From Sperchopsis tessellata (lineage: Eukaryota > Arthropoda > Insecta > Coleoptera > Hydrophilidae): DNA of 36,192 nt. This document shows, piece by piece, positions 21,501-31,499 of the stretch. Every line of letters starts with the position of its first letter. Position 1 is the first letter of the stretch. The notes under the pieces are model-generated. The model did no database searches and was not told where the DNA came from. It saw only the letters and a program-made list of their open reading frames with translations. The stretch spans positions 1-36,192 of the forward strand of contig JAWQRN010000145.1 in the NCBI GenBank assembly GCA_033557685.1. The letters run 5' to 3'. The translations under genes and the position numbers were made by a program.

Positions 21501-24500
21501 AAAAATTTAACCCTACCTCAAACTAGTGCGTATATTATTGTGAGCATCACTGGATTTCTGCCCTGCTTCAAACCAGTGTGTATTACAAAGTTTCAGGACA
21601 AACGTACTTCTAAACATCCTCTCTGCTAATTTCATCAAAATTGTCCCGCAGATTTATGAAGCATAAATGTATCGTTCGTCTTTTTTCAATCACCTAATGG
21701 TTAACACCTTCTCGCCCATAAACCATATAGTTAATCCTTGACCTGTTTATCCACATTTTAACGTAATCTGCTATCTAAACTTTTTCTGTAAACGTTGCCC
21801 GGAAAGATTATTGTCTTCCTTTTTATGTAGCAGAAATATTAGAGCTATTTGCCAGTTATTTGCTCCAAAATTCTTGGTTAAATATGCTTAACATATATCC
21901 TCATCCAATTTTTTCTTGATTTTTGATCATTTCAGGAGTTATGTCATGATGTCTTGCAGTGCCTCCCCTTTTTTATTTTACAATTTATCTCATCCATTCT
22001 ATCTTTTACCAATTCTGCAGGAATATAATTCTAGTTTCTAAACACATCTGATTTTCACGATCACAAAATCATTTTTGGAAGTAGTCCATCCATCACCTTA
22101 TGAATATGCACTCTACATTTTCCTATATTCAAAATTTAGGAAATTCAGCAGGTATTTTTCTGATATTTTTCAAGGTTTTGTAGAACAAGTTTTTGGTTTT
22201 TTTCATAATCTTCTCTAATCATATTATCAAAGTTATGGTTTTCTTCACAGTCTTCTCGAATCTTATTTCCAAAGTTAATCAAACTATCTTGCATTGCTCT
22301 ATTCACACTTTGTGTCTCTTTTATTTTACGACTACAGTTCTTTTGTAATTTGTAACATACGAGTCCTCCCTTGCTTTGGACATGATGTATTATTTTCCAT
22401 GCTTGTTTTTCTCCCCTAACAGTTCTCTTATTTCCTACGTCCATTAAACTATTCCTATATTTCTTTTGTTGCTGACTTTGACTGTTTCACAGCATTCTCT
22501 TACAGTTAAAATTTCTGAACATTGAAGCCCCTCCCCTTACCATCCAAAGAGGCACGATCCTTTGCTCTGTGCTAAGTATCACCCAGCATGTTTTGATATG
22601 TCCTCCTCATTCAGTCTATAGGTTCATATTTTCACATTTAGACCTTTCTTTACTTTCATTCGTTCTGGGACCGAGAATCTTCATTACCATTACCCCTAAA
22701 TTCAGATCATTATCAAATTCTAAAGATCTTGTGACATAAATCTCTTTTTACTGCCTTCAAATAGCTCTTCTGACAATAAAATAATTCAGTATTGAGCTCT
22801 TGTCTGCCTGGTTCCTATCAAATGATAACAGCTAAAAAGTTCATCTAGATGCAAGAGTAATATCATGATCAAATTAGATGTTCTAGAAGCAATAATCACA
22901 AAAACCTGCCATTTGAGTGGATGACAACAAGAAAATTAAATAACTAAGTACCTGACTGAAATTATAATGAAAATTAATTTCTTATACTTTACATTAGCAG
23001 AGTAACAAATTGAATACCTAAAATAGGTATTCTCCTTCAACTGCACAGATTGTATTATTGAAGACCAATAATTATATAATTTTTTTTTTAGATGATTTAA
23101 ACGAATTCCAACGAAGTCTAAAGAATAGTAAAGCCTAAATAACTGAAAATTTCATATTTTTAGGCGAATACTTGCCTTATGGATAGAATTTCTATTTTTG
23201 AATACAGCACTTTGCCCGCAGTGCATATTACATATTAAGCATGAGAATGACCAGAATGGGCAAAACTGGTCTCTATTAAAAATTAAATTTATGGAAGGAC
23301 AATATCCTATATTATGTTTAATCATAAAAATATACATAAATTAGCAAATTTCACTAATGTGGGATTAGAGCTCATATTATTATAGAGTTAATCACTTAAA
23401 GTAAAGAATAAAGACCTTCAACAACCAAACATCAGCTTGAAAAAGAAAAATTAAATTCAATATATCAGAAACCCTGCTTTAAATATGGAAATTTAAGAAA
23501 TAAGCATTTTCAAAAACTGTTGTTAACCTTACATATGGAAACTACATATAAAAAATTTGCTATCTATATATAAATGTAGATAAGTATGCTATCTCTGAAC
23601 ACAAAATCAAAATAGGTAAATCAACATTGTTTTATCTAAGGTGCAGATATAGAAACTTAAAGTAAATATTTATTTAAAACACTATTAATTTTTGATATTT
23701 ACTTTATACATTTCTGATGATTACACTAATTAAGAAGTAAAAACTGTTGAAATCAAGTTCAACCATTTTAAATTTAAGAGAGAGCCAATATATAAGATAG
23801 TTTCCAAACTAACACCCTGTAGATAAATACTTATTAACTGTTAAATGTAATAGACTTCCACGGTTTATAACTATATAATGTTGTTTCCGGGTGGAAACTG
23901 TCTGAGGCTCTGATAAGTGCCGACATTTCGTCCACTGAAGCAAGGGACATTTTCACGGCGAATGATGTTACTTCAACGAATGAAGTCAAGTCACATATTA
24001 ACTGTGTTCTCACTGCTTACACCTAGTGTACAACTCCACTTTAAATTGTACCCTTGTTTTTCAAAGTTTACTAAGGATGCATGCTTTCGCAAGTAGCAAC
24101 AAGAATGCCAAAAGGGTAAATCTGTTTAATCACCTGTTTATTTATAACTTCTTCTTTACCTAGGGCTGTGCCCGGTGAATTTCCGCCTTCTAGGTCCTAG
24201 TTTGTTGTTGAGTTTCAGCTGTCACTCCATCTTTTTGGATGTCTCCCTTGTGGCCGTTTTTTGTTGGTTCCATGATGATTTTTTTTTTCTTTCGTCTCCC
24301 GTTCTCTCCACATGATCACTCCAGTATCTTCTCCTTGCCTTTGTGCATTTTACAATGTCCTGGATTCATACCATCTTCATTTTTATAGTTCATATTAATT
24401 GTTTTGTGTTTGCTGTGTCGGCTGCATAGTGAGAACTGGTTGTACACATGATTTATAGATTTTTACTTCACTTTAGGTTCCTGATATCATGACTGCTCTC

Positions 24501-26063
24501 GTAGCTTGAGATCTTATCTCTTCAATATTACTGCGGTCGTTTGTTATGTCGATGATATTTAAATTTTTGGGTTTGGCTGAAAATTTGTTCGTCCACTACA
24601 AATTTTCAATGTATAGGTTCTTTCGATATTACCATGGATTACGTTTTTTGCTTTAATATTTTCATTTTTCGTGCCTTCGTCTTTTGGTTAAGTCGTTGTA
24701 GGTCATCTTCATCCTCAGCTAACAGAACCACGTCATCTGCATGGCATGTTAGTTGAATTCTTCTATTACCAATCATGTACCCTATGCTCGTTTCTTTTCC
24801 GCCCTTGTTCATTTCGTCCGTCAGTACACTAAACAGCAATCCATTCACTTATATTTTAGTCTTACTATTAGTGTTAAGTTCTTTGCTGACGCGATTTAAT
24901 TTTTGATTGGGATTTTGTTTTGTAGGACTGTTAGCATGTCTTTGAGCTTGACTTTATCGAAACCTTGTGAAAAATCAACAAAACAGAGATTTAAGGGTAT
25001 ATTAAATTCTATCGCTTTTTCTACCTGTTATGAATATTCTATCGACTGTAGATCTATTTTGGCAGAAGCCTTGCTTTACTTCGCTTAGTTTTATTTGGGT
25101 GGTTGGTTTATCCGAGATGATTTTGGTAAGCAGTTTTAATGTGACGTTTAATAGGGTTATCTCTCTGTAATTTTTAGGGTTCTTTTTCGAGCCTTTCTTA
25201 GTTAGTTCTTTTACCAGTTTGTTGCCTCCGTATTAGGAGATTTTATATTTTATAGTTTAGATATTACCGTACAACTTATTTCTTCCTCTAAAAGAACCTT
25301 TCAGATTTCACTTTATGGTCAATATTTATAACGTAGATGAAAATCATTTGTTGTTTGTTGACGTTTCTTTAGGACACGCCTAGTTACACAACCTCTATAT
25401 CGACGGTAGAAAGCGAAGTAATTTAGCAATTTACACTAGCAGCAAGAACAGTGAAGTGAACTACACTGAAATAACGAGAAAAACTGAGCATGCAAATTTC
25501 ACTGCAAAAATGGAAAGTGTAAGCAACGAGCACAAACCTAATGACTATAAATTCAATAAAAGTTATTATAATTATGTAGCTTGTAAGGTAAAGCAAATAT
25601 AATAAAGTTGTAGTAAACAATAACAGATATTAAATAACTTTATAGACCAAAGTGTAAGGTGATTACTGCTAGATAATTTAAAAATTGTAGCTTAAATCTT
25701 TTCACAAGAATACTTTTACTTCAACAAGGTACAATACAGACTAAGGATAATTCAAAATTGTTACAAACGAATTTACGATACCTCTAACAGCACATATAAT
25801 TTATAGTCGAAAACATTCAATAAAACAAAATTATAGCATGATGTAACTAGAAAAATTGTTGAAATGCATACGCGAACATCTGTTCATGAGAAAAAAATTG
25901 TAGAGATCATCTTACCTTCTTCTACGACACTTTGTTGACTCTGTACGTTTTGAGACTTATGTTCAGCCTTCTTGGCCGCTTTTTCTGCCTTTTTGGCATC
26001 CTTTTTCGCAGCCTTTTTACTTTCAGTCATTTCCGCACCTTCTGGGGGTTTATTTTCAACCAT
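15514..26063 (-). CDS. DARS1: Cytoplasmic aspartyl-tRNA synthetase
   Basis: This class IIb synthetase charges tRNA-Asp and in animals is part of the multi-synthetase complex. Six exons (26063-25916, 17980-17722, 17283-17106, 16972-16509, 16454-16072, 15677-15514) join in frame with GT/AG sites and sum to 1596 nt, giving 531 residues and a TGA stop, close to the usual animal length. Exon 1 encodes a lysine-rich, alanine-rich N-terminal extension (residues about 15-40) of the kind that binds tRNA non-specifically. The OB-fold anticodon-binding domain follows (WVRARLHTVRARGKQCF). The class II core has motif 1 ending in P251 (GFVEIHTPKI), motif 2 with R303 and E305 (FRAEDSNTHRHLTEF) and motif 3 with R505 (GGGIGLERV). 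The start (AAAATGG) is well placed. Intron 1 is 7.9 kb and full of transposons. It lies head-to-head with the SmD2 gene and upstream of GANAB on the same strand. Confidence 0.98.
17461..17540 (+). repeat. Internally deleted member of small dispersed repeat family
   Basis: TTGTTTCTAGGTGTAAACCATGTAG joins directly to AAGCAAGGAACATTTTC and GGATGATGTTACTTCAACAAAT. It matches the copy at 23881-23990 except that the middle part with CGACATTTCGTCC is missing. It sits in DARS1 intron 2. Confidence 0.6.
18131..20990 (+). mobile_element. Non-LTR retrotransposon with endonuclease and reverse transcriptase (jockey/CR1-like), inactive
   Basis: This LINE lies antisense in DARS1 intron 1. The APE-type endonuclease begins SLNIAHINITSLIPKF (18131) and recurs as LIDFNI and FVVTNV...HDLDDHSIVY near 18530-18740. 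Reverse transcriptase blocks follow: KNVERVLLSITSSAVGTDG (about 19207), WKDSNIVPLA, SGYDCSSALLDISDG, LDYSKAFDTSNHNLLI, RSGVPQGSSLGSLFF, LYADDTQI (catalytic YADD, about 19986), KSLGVTLDASLRFTCHISKL and a C-terminal tail to about 20640. A 3' UTR continues to roughly 20990-21090. Stops and frame shifts interrupt it, and a small repeat is inserted at 19446-19532. The endonuclease region is partly deleted. Exact ends are not resolved. Confidence 0.85.
19434..19544 (+). repeat. 87-bp repeat inserted in LINE, with 12-bp target-site duplication
   Basis: AAGCATTTTACT occurs at 19434-19445 and again at 19533-19544. The 87 bp between begin GTATGAATGTTGTTTCCGGG and include a hairpin (GTTTCC/GGGT/GGAAAC) and CCGACGTTTCGTCC. 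Removing the insert and one duplicate restores the LINE frame across SNKHFT and LPSLSKAFGKLIAA. The insert matches the first two thirds of the copy at 23881-23990, so this copy is truncated on its right. Confidence 0.85.
20991..21639. other. DARS1 intron, unrecognised
   Basis: This holds the tail of the LINE 3' UTR followed by AT-rich sequence with poly-T runs near 21248 and 21290. A 60-codon open frame at 21302-21484 has no recognisable motif. A transposon origin is possible but unsupported. Confidence 0.3.
21640..22760 (-). mobile_element. RTE-like LINE fragment: linker and start of reverse transcriptase
   Basis: On the minus strand a 99-codon open frame (22444-22145) reads GEKQAWKIIHHVQSKGG, then NRAMQDSLINFGNKIREDCE. 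This is the basic endonuclease-to-reverse-transcriptase linker of RTE-type LINEs. Further along, frame-shifted pieces NWQIA and HKKEDNNL (about 21800-21870) resemble the conserved 'W..+.++.L.KKGD...C.NYRGI' block. It is heavily decayed and in the same orientation as DARS1. Confidence 0.55.
22761..23880. other. AT-rich DARS1 intron, nothing recognised
   Basis: AT-rich throughout. The only open frame above 60 codons (23152-23337, minus) has no motif. No repeat pairs were noticed. Confidence 0.4.
23881..23990 (+). repeat. Longest member of small dispersed repeat family
   Basis: In order it contains TTGTTTCCGGGTGGAAACTG, CTCTGATAAGTGCCGACATT, TCGTCCACTGAAGCAAGGGA and GGCGAATGATGTTACTTCAA. It matches the copies at 17461-17540, 19446-19532 and, weakly, 11163-11260. 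It begins with the same GTTTCC/GGAAAC hairpin. There is no coding capacity. Confidence 0.75.
24160..25240 (-). mobile_element. RTE-like LINE fragment: reverse transcriptase and C-terminal region
   Basis: Minus-strand translation gives KKNPKNYREITLLNVTLKLL (near 25180-25120), VKQGFCQNRSTVDRIFI, then LLFSVLTDEMNKG, YMIGNRRIQLTCHADDVVLL and AEDEDDLQRLNQKT (about 24848-24690). The catalytic YADD box is changed to HADD. A C-terminal scrap with KRWSDS lies near 24210. It is broken by several frame shifts. It runs in the same direction as DARS1, inside intron 1. Confidence 0.8.
25241..25915. other. DARS1 intron 1, promoter-proximal part
   Basis: AT-rich sequence immediately 3' of DARS1 exon 1 on the coding strand. 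The 65-codon minus frame at 25423-25620 is hydrophobic and low in complexity, and I do not regard it as a gene. Confidence 0.4.
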
Positions 26064-26634
26064 TTTCTACAACAATATTCTTTAAATTTCACAACCTCAA
26101 CATCACATTGCATCATATCCTCAGCCAAAACCTTCACTTAAATTACTAATAGTTTTAAAATGTACGTACTTATCTATTAATTAACGAAGTTTCGCAATAA
26201 ATAAACCAGAAGTTACGAAATAAAAGTAACTTCAAGTTCTTGATAAGGAAACTGACACATGCCCAAATCATGCGATGCGGTTAAAGAGAACTGACAACTG
26301 TCAGGGCACCAAGGTTGGCAAATCTGGTAGCTCTTGGTGATTTTTTGTTTAGATACCGAGTGATCGAGAAAAGAAATATCTAATATTGATATTATATACA
26401 AACAAATTCCAAATATTACTGGTAAATGTTACAAATGTAACGTTGCCCTAAAATCGAGTACGGATGTTAGCAACAGTACAGACTGCACTAAGTGTTTACT
26501 ATTGATATAAATTCATAAATGGAATTGTGATTTTTCCGTACTACCTGTTAGTAAATGCATTATCCATTTGTTTTACTGCGCGTGCCTAAAAAGTGCACTT
26601 TTGAGTAGGCACAAATTTTCAAATATAATTCATA
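26064..26634. promoter_or_regulatory. Shared head-to-head promoter interval of DARS1 and SmD2-like gene
   Basis: Only 571 bp separate the two start codons, which face away from each other, so both promoters and 5' UTRs must lie here. No clear TATA boxes are placed for either gene, as is common for housekeeping genes. A near-perfect palindrome CTGACAACTGTCAG lies at 26291-26304, with a related CTGACA about 40 bp to the left. Its role is unknown. Confidence 0.6.
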
Positions 26635-29201
26635 ATGAATCCTGCTGAAAAGAAGTTAGAAACTGAATTTCAAGTTGGTCCTTTATCAATTCTACAACAA
26701 GCTTTAACCAGTCATACCCAACTTTTGATTAACTGCAGAAATAACAAGAAACTGCTGGGAAAAGTGAAGGCATTTGATAGGCACATGAACTTGCTTTTGG
26801 AAAATGTGCGTGAAATTTGGAAGGAAGTTCCAAGAAAAGGAAAGGGAAAGGTAATTTTATTCACAGATATCTACTTATTTGTTGGTTTTTGTTATGGTCT
26901 TTGAATACTTCTTCAAAGGAATCTGGAACAGTCAGTTAGTTATATTACACATAAAAGTGATGTTACAAACGAAATAGGTCCCTCCGTTCCGTAATAAATC
27001 AGGAGATTCTTAATCAACATTGTCTACTATGGGCTTCAAGGAATGTGGTTCCAACTAAGATCAAATTTGTGAAAAGGTTCTTTGAGTTTGTTTTTTACAT
27101 TCATTTAATATTTTACTGAAACTGTAGTTTGGTTTTTATTAAATATCATTAGGGCTTGCGTAACAGTTTGTGGAAGAAAAGTAATTGCCTTGATGTAAGC
27201 TGATGCTGTAATGTTAAGTCTTCTTCTTTCTGCTTTTGACTAGGCACATTGCCAGTTTTTTCCATTTCCCTGGTTTATAGAACATCGCTTCATCTCTCTG
27301 ATTTCTTCTGTTCGGCGACTTGTCTCTTGAGATCAGCACTACCCTGTAGTCTGCAATCCTTCCTATGTGTTCATCCCTTTCCACTTTTCTCCCTTTTATC
27401 CATTGGTTGATGATTTCTATGTCACATATGCACCTTATGTCTTTACTCTTTTCTCTATCTCTTAGTGTCTTGTTTGTTACTCTCATTTCACCTGATTCCA
27501 GCATTCTCTGTTACACTGGTAGCGGGTCTTGTTTCTCTTGCTTTGGTTTCAACAGAGAGGAAGTTATTTCTAAATATGGTACTGTTGAGGCATCCTGCTA
27601 TCCTTTGTGCCTTGTTGATTTGGTGTTTTACTTCTTCCTCGATTTTTCCGTCACTAGATATTTTGATGCCTAGGTAGTCAACCTCCATCACCTGTTCTAT
27701 TGGCCTGTCCTCAATAACTAGCTTGATCTTGATCGGCTCTTTTGCTATTACTATTGTTTTGGTTTTTTCAGTGGATATTGACAAGTTGTATTGTTTTACT
27801 GTTTTATAGAATTCATATAGCAACCTTTGCAGATTGTTCTTGGTTTCAGCTATTATTATTGCATCGTCCGCATAGCATGTGGCTTTATACTCCCGGTTAC
27901 CCACTCTATATTCCTTCTTTGCATTAACTTTCTTTATAATTTCATCCTTGACAATATTAAATTAGAGAAGGGCTTAAAGAGTCTCCTTGCCTGATTCGTA
28001 TTTAATTGGTTCTGTAATTCATTCTGTTAATCTTACGACTACTTTATTGCCTTTGTATATATTCTCGATAATTTTGATTAGGTCTAATGGGATGTTCCTG
28101 TTATATAGTAGGTGAATAAAGTTCCTCTATTTGTACATTGTCGAAAGCCTTCTTTAGATCTATCAGGCACAAGTAGGCTGGAATGTTGTATTCTAGGGAT
28201 TTTTCTTTTACTTGTCTTACAATGAATACAGCATCGGTGCATGAACACCCATTTCTAAATCCTTGCTGCTCTTCCTCTACCTGTATTTTCTCGTTCATTT
28301 TTGTTGTTAATTTTTGTGCAGTTTAATAGATTTATGCCTCTATAGTTATTTGGGCCTTCTTTTTCCCCCTTCTTGTACATTATTATAACTATCGCTGTTC
28401 TCCATTTATCTGGGATTCTATTCCATCTTCTAATCTTCTGTACGAGTGTTTGGAATTGCTTAATCAGCAGTTCATTACCTATCTGGTCTTGGCCGGAAAA
28501 TTTCCAGTTATTTAGTTTTTCCAGTGCTTCTATTATGGCCATTTCATTTATCGTAATGTCTGGTATTTGTGGCAGTGTGTTACCCTGTTCTCTTTTATAT
28601 AGTTGTGTAAATTATGGTACCTATGTTTCTTTCTTAACATGTGTGTATTCTATTAGTTCTTTCATCTCACTTCTTTGCTGTCTTATGGACCTCCACATTT
28701 GTTTTTGCTGACCATAGAAGTCTGATTCTAATTTTTTTGTTTATCACTCCCAGTATTCCGTTTTTGTTGTTTTTTACTAATTCGTGGTTTTCTGTTCTTA
28801 CTCTTTTATACTTTTGGTACGCTTCATCTGTCCTGATTGATCTGTACTCAAGATATGCATTTTTGTATGAAATGTTAAGTGAGAATACTAATGAGCTACA
28901 AAAACATAAGACAGCCGTTATGCATAGGAAAAATTGGGATATTGTGATTAAAAAAAAATAAATTAGACAATGTATGACAAAGTGCTTGGCTTTGTGATTA
29001 CTTTTTAGTACCTGCAAAATTTAGGTATGTGCATTGTTAAAAGTATCATGTTATTTATTTATTTTATGCTGTAATCTAGTTTAATTTTATTTTTTTCAGA
29101 GTAAAAAACCAGTCTGTCGTGATCGCTTTATCACAAAAATGTTCCTTCGGGGCGATTCCATTATTTTGATAGTAAAAAATCCAAAAGCTAGAACTGTATA
29201 A
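26635..29201 (+). CDS. SNRPD2: Small nuclear ribonucleoprotein SmD2-like protein (divergent)
   Basis: Sm-fold subunit of the heptameric ring on spliceosomal U snRNAs. Exon 1 (26635-26850, 72 codons) and exon 2 (29100-29201, 33 codons plus TAA) join in phase 0 with GT/AG sites, giving 105 residues. A stop in frame just upstream (26626) supports the ATG. The SmD2 core is clear: GPLSIL, then LINCRNNKKLLGKVKAFDRH (Sm1) with N at the RNA-contact loop (FDRHMN), the basic SmD2-specific insert PRKGKGKSKKP, and KMFLRGDSIILIVKNP (Sm2) with the RG loop intact. It differs from near-invariant animal SmD2 at many core positions and lacks the usual N-terminal TPEEL...REEEE stretch. It may be a diverged paralogue rather than the main SmD2. 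The intron (2.25 kb) contains an antisense RTE-like LINE. Confidence 0.88.
27215..28960 (-). mobile_element. RTE-like LINE in the SmD2 intron (antisense to the gene)
   Basis: Minus-strand pieces in order: LEYRSIRTDEAYQKYKRVRT (linker, about 28850), MAIIEALEKLNNWKFSGQDQ and DKWRTAIVIIMYKKGEKEGP with NNYRGINLLN (28542-28330), EEEQQGFRNGCSCTDAVFIV with LCLIDLKKAFDNV (28300-28130), CYADDAIIIAETKNNLQRLL (catalytic YADD, about 27880), VDYLGIKISSDGKIEEEVKH, and a tail with RGRKVERDEHIGRIAD near 27390. Frame shifts separate them, so it is inactive. It is the best preserved of the RTE-like copies here. Confidence 0.88.
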
Positions 29202-29224
29202 TTGCCAAAATAACGAAAATTATA

Positions 29225-29230
29225 AATAAA
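29225..29230 (+). terminator. SmD2-like gene polyadenylation signal
   Basis: AATAAA lies 24 nt after the TAA stop, and a second hexamer is at 29264-29269. Either would give a very short 3' UTR. Confidence 0.5.
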
Positions 29231-31080
29231 TGACTGATCCGTATAAAATATATAATGTATTAAAATAAATCGATGTAATAGGTTCATTAATTCAAAATAA
29301 AACAAAAATAAGGTTCATATTCGATATATTTTGTATTATTAGAGATATAATCACTTATAATAATACTATTAATATTTATATTTTGTATATTGTAAGCCCA
29401 TTTCAAAAATACACAAACAAATGAGCAACCATCACTCTCAATACATACTAGCATTATTATTATTATAAAAATACAAAATAAAGATAAGTTACTGTGATAA
29501 AAAAGCAGTTCAAACTTCCAAAAGTTAATATCAAGGTTTTTCTTAAAAGTGATATTTGGCTTCATATACTGTATAATAATGTTAAATGCGAGAAGCTATA
29601 ACAGATTTGAAAGCTTAGGTTATTTAAATTCTGTAAGGGTTGATTATAATTTATTGCTAGATATTCAATTGCACAAGATCCACTTTAAATTTAAGTGCCA
29701 CTTATATTTTAAGTGAAACTTAAATTTTTACTTAGTTTGGTGTCACTGACCATAAGTAAGCTTTTTAGAAATTCAGAGGTTTAAACTGCTGAAATCACTA
29801 ATGATTTAATTATCTATTAAATATATATTATAAAATTCTAAAAGATTCAAATGCCTATCGACCGAGTTTAAAATCACTTTGTAAAAGCATTGCAACCAAA
29901 GAGTAAAATATACAGCAAGTTGCTAATGTATTGTAAGACATAGATGTATAAAAACAGCAAACCTTTTACATATAACAAATGCTCAATATTTGTCATGAGT
30001 AGCACATAATATTAATAGCTTTATATTGAAATTATTTAACATTTAAATTGTTTATAAATCACAGTTTTTAACATATCTTGATAGACATATTTTCTATATA
30101 AATATATTTATATATACAAATAAATATGTAAATGTTAATTATTAATACTTGGTATACTTGACTTATGCAAAAAATATATATATTTTTTTAATTTGTTTAT
30201 AAATTGCATTAGTAATAACACAAATATCATATAATTCTAACGTATAATGTATCAATAGCAATAACTCTCTACAGTAAGTGCCCTCAAAGAGCTTTTCGAA
30301 CTGGCTGCAGACACAAAAAAGTTAAAATATCCACATTTCATAAAGGTACGATTGTATGTTTTCTATTAATAGGTATAATATTATAAATTCTCTCGATTTA
30401 AAGTATTTTAATACTTTTCATGGGAATTACGGTTATATACAAAATCCTATCTGTTCATTTCCCTTTCCTTAGGATTTATTTTTAATTATTTGCAAATGTA
30501 ATTTTCATTTGTATCAATAAAATGATTCTTGTTGTTTTTCTTTTGTACATTAGTGTCTGTATTCTCACAACCAGTGTCTCATTCTGTACTTTGAGTAGCC
30601 TATGATAAATAGGAATTTATTTATAAGAAAAATTCTGCTATAAATCTTCAATAGTTCATCGATTACAACTGGAGAATATATTAGAATTCCAAGGTTTATA
30701 TCTATAGAGGAAGTGTAACCGACTGGTAACTGCAGCAATATAGATTGCATGGATGCATAACCATAATAAGAATATATGTCTCCTTTAACAGCACAAATTT
30801 TTGCACTAATTTTGAGATATTTTAATTCACAATTTGTCCTTGAGTCTGATGGGGCTGCATCTTTTTTTTATTAGTAATATTTTGATTATATCCATTTGGT
30901 GCGGGTTTTTTTGCTACACTATTCAATTATTTAACAATATATTTGAACTGTGTTTTGTTAGATATCGAGTCCTTTGTAATACGTAAAAAGCAATATTAAC
31001 AAAGATATTAAACATAATCAAAATTCTGAAAAGTGCCTAAAATATGGCATTTCATCCACTATTGCAAATGAAATTCTTAA
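29231..31080. other. Intergenic, AT-rich, nothing recognised
   Basis: Very AT-rich sequence with TA-rich patches around 30090-30190. Open frames on the minus strand (29096-29565, 30565-30750) are low-complexity and carry no motif. No repeat pair or RNA gene could be supported. Confidence 0.4.
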
Positions 31081-31499
31081 GGGGGAGACTGGTATAAATT
31101 AAAATTTTTGGGCACTTTTTTTATTGTTTAAAAAAAAGAATATGTTCCCAAAGTTATAAAACCAAAATCAAACCCCAATTTTATTTACAGTCATCAAAGT
31201 GACCCGCTCCGAATGGTACTGAGCGCATGCATAAGACTTTGCACGTGAACGCTTTACCTTTCAGTTTCTTGGTCAAAATAGACTTGCTGTTGATGCCGTC
31301 CGTAGCATTATTTAATTGCATACGACGTCAAATTTTCTTCCTTTGACTGACTTAAGGTACGTGCAACGACAATAGGGCTGAACCATCACCACCGTTTCTG
31401 TAAAAACCCACATCTGATAATTCTATTGCCATTCATAAATCTTTATTTGGGAATTCCAAGTAGCGTTAAGACCTTAACGGGACCTTTTGATAGCTGGAG

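Noticed and set aside
23881..23990. Possible hammerhead ribozyme in the CGACATTTCGTCC repeat (complement contains GGACGAAA.GTC)
   Set aside because: The GACGAAAC-like core half is present on the minus strand, but the obligatory CTGATGA half is missing in all four copies, so a functional hammerhead is not supported.
25423..25620. Hydrophobic 65-codon frame as a small membrane protein
   Set aside because: Low-complexity AT-rich intron sequence on the DARS1 strand; no supporting features.
26851..26904. SmD2 exon 1 read-through as a short protein ending at 26904
   Set aside because: The splice donor GTAATT follows the conserved KGKGK, and the downstream exon supplies the required Sm2 motif.
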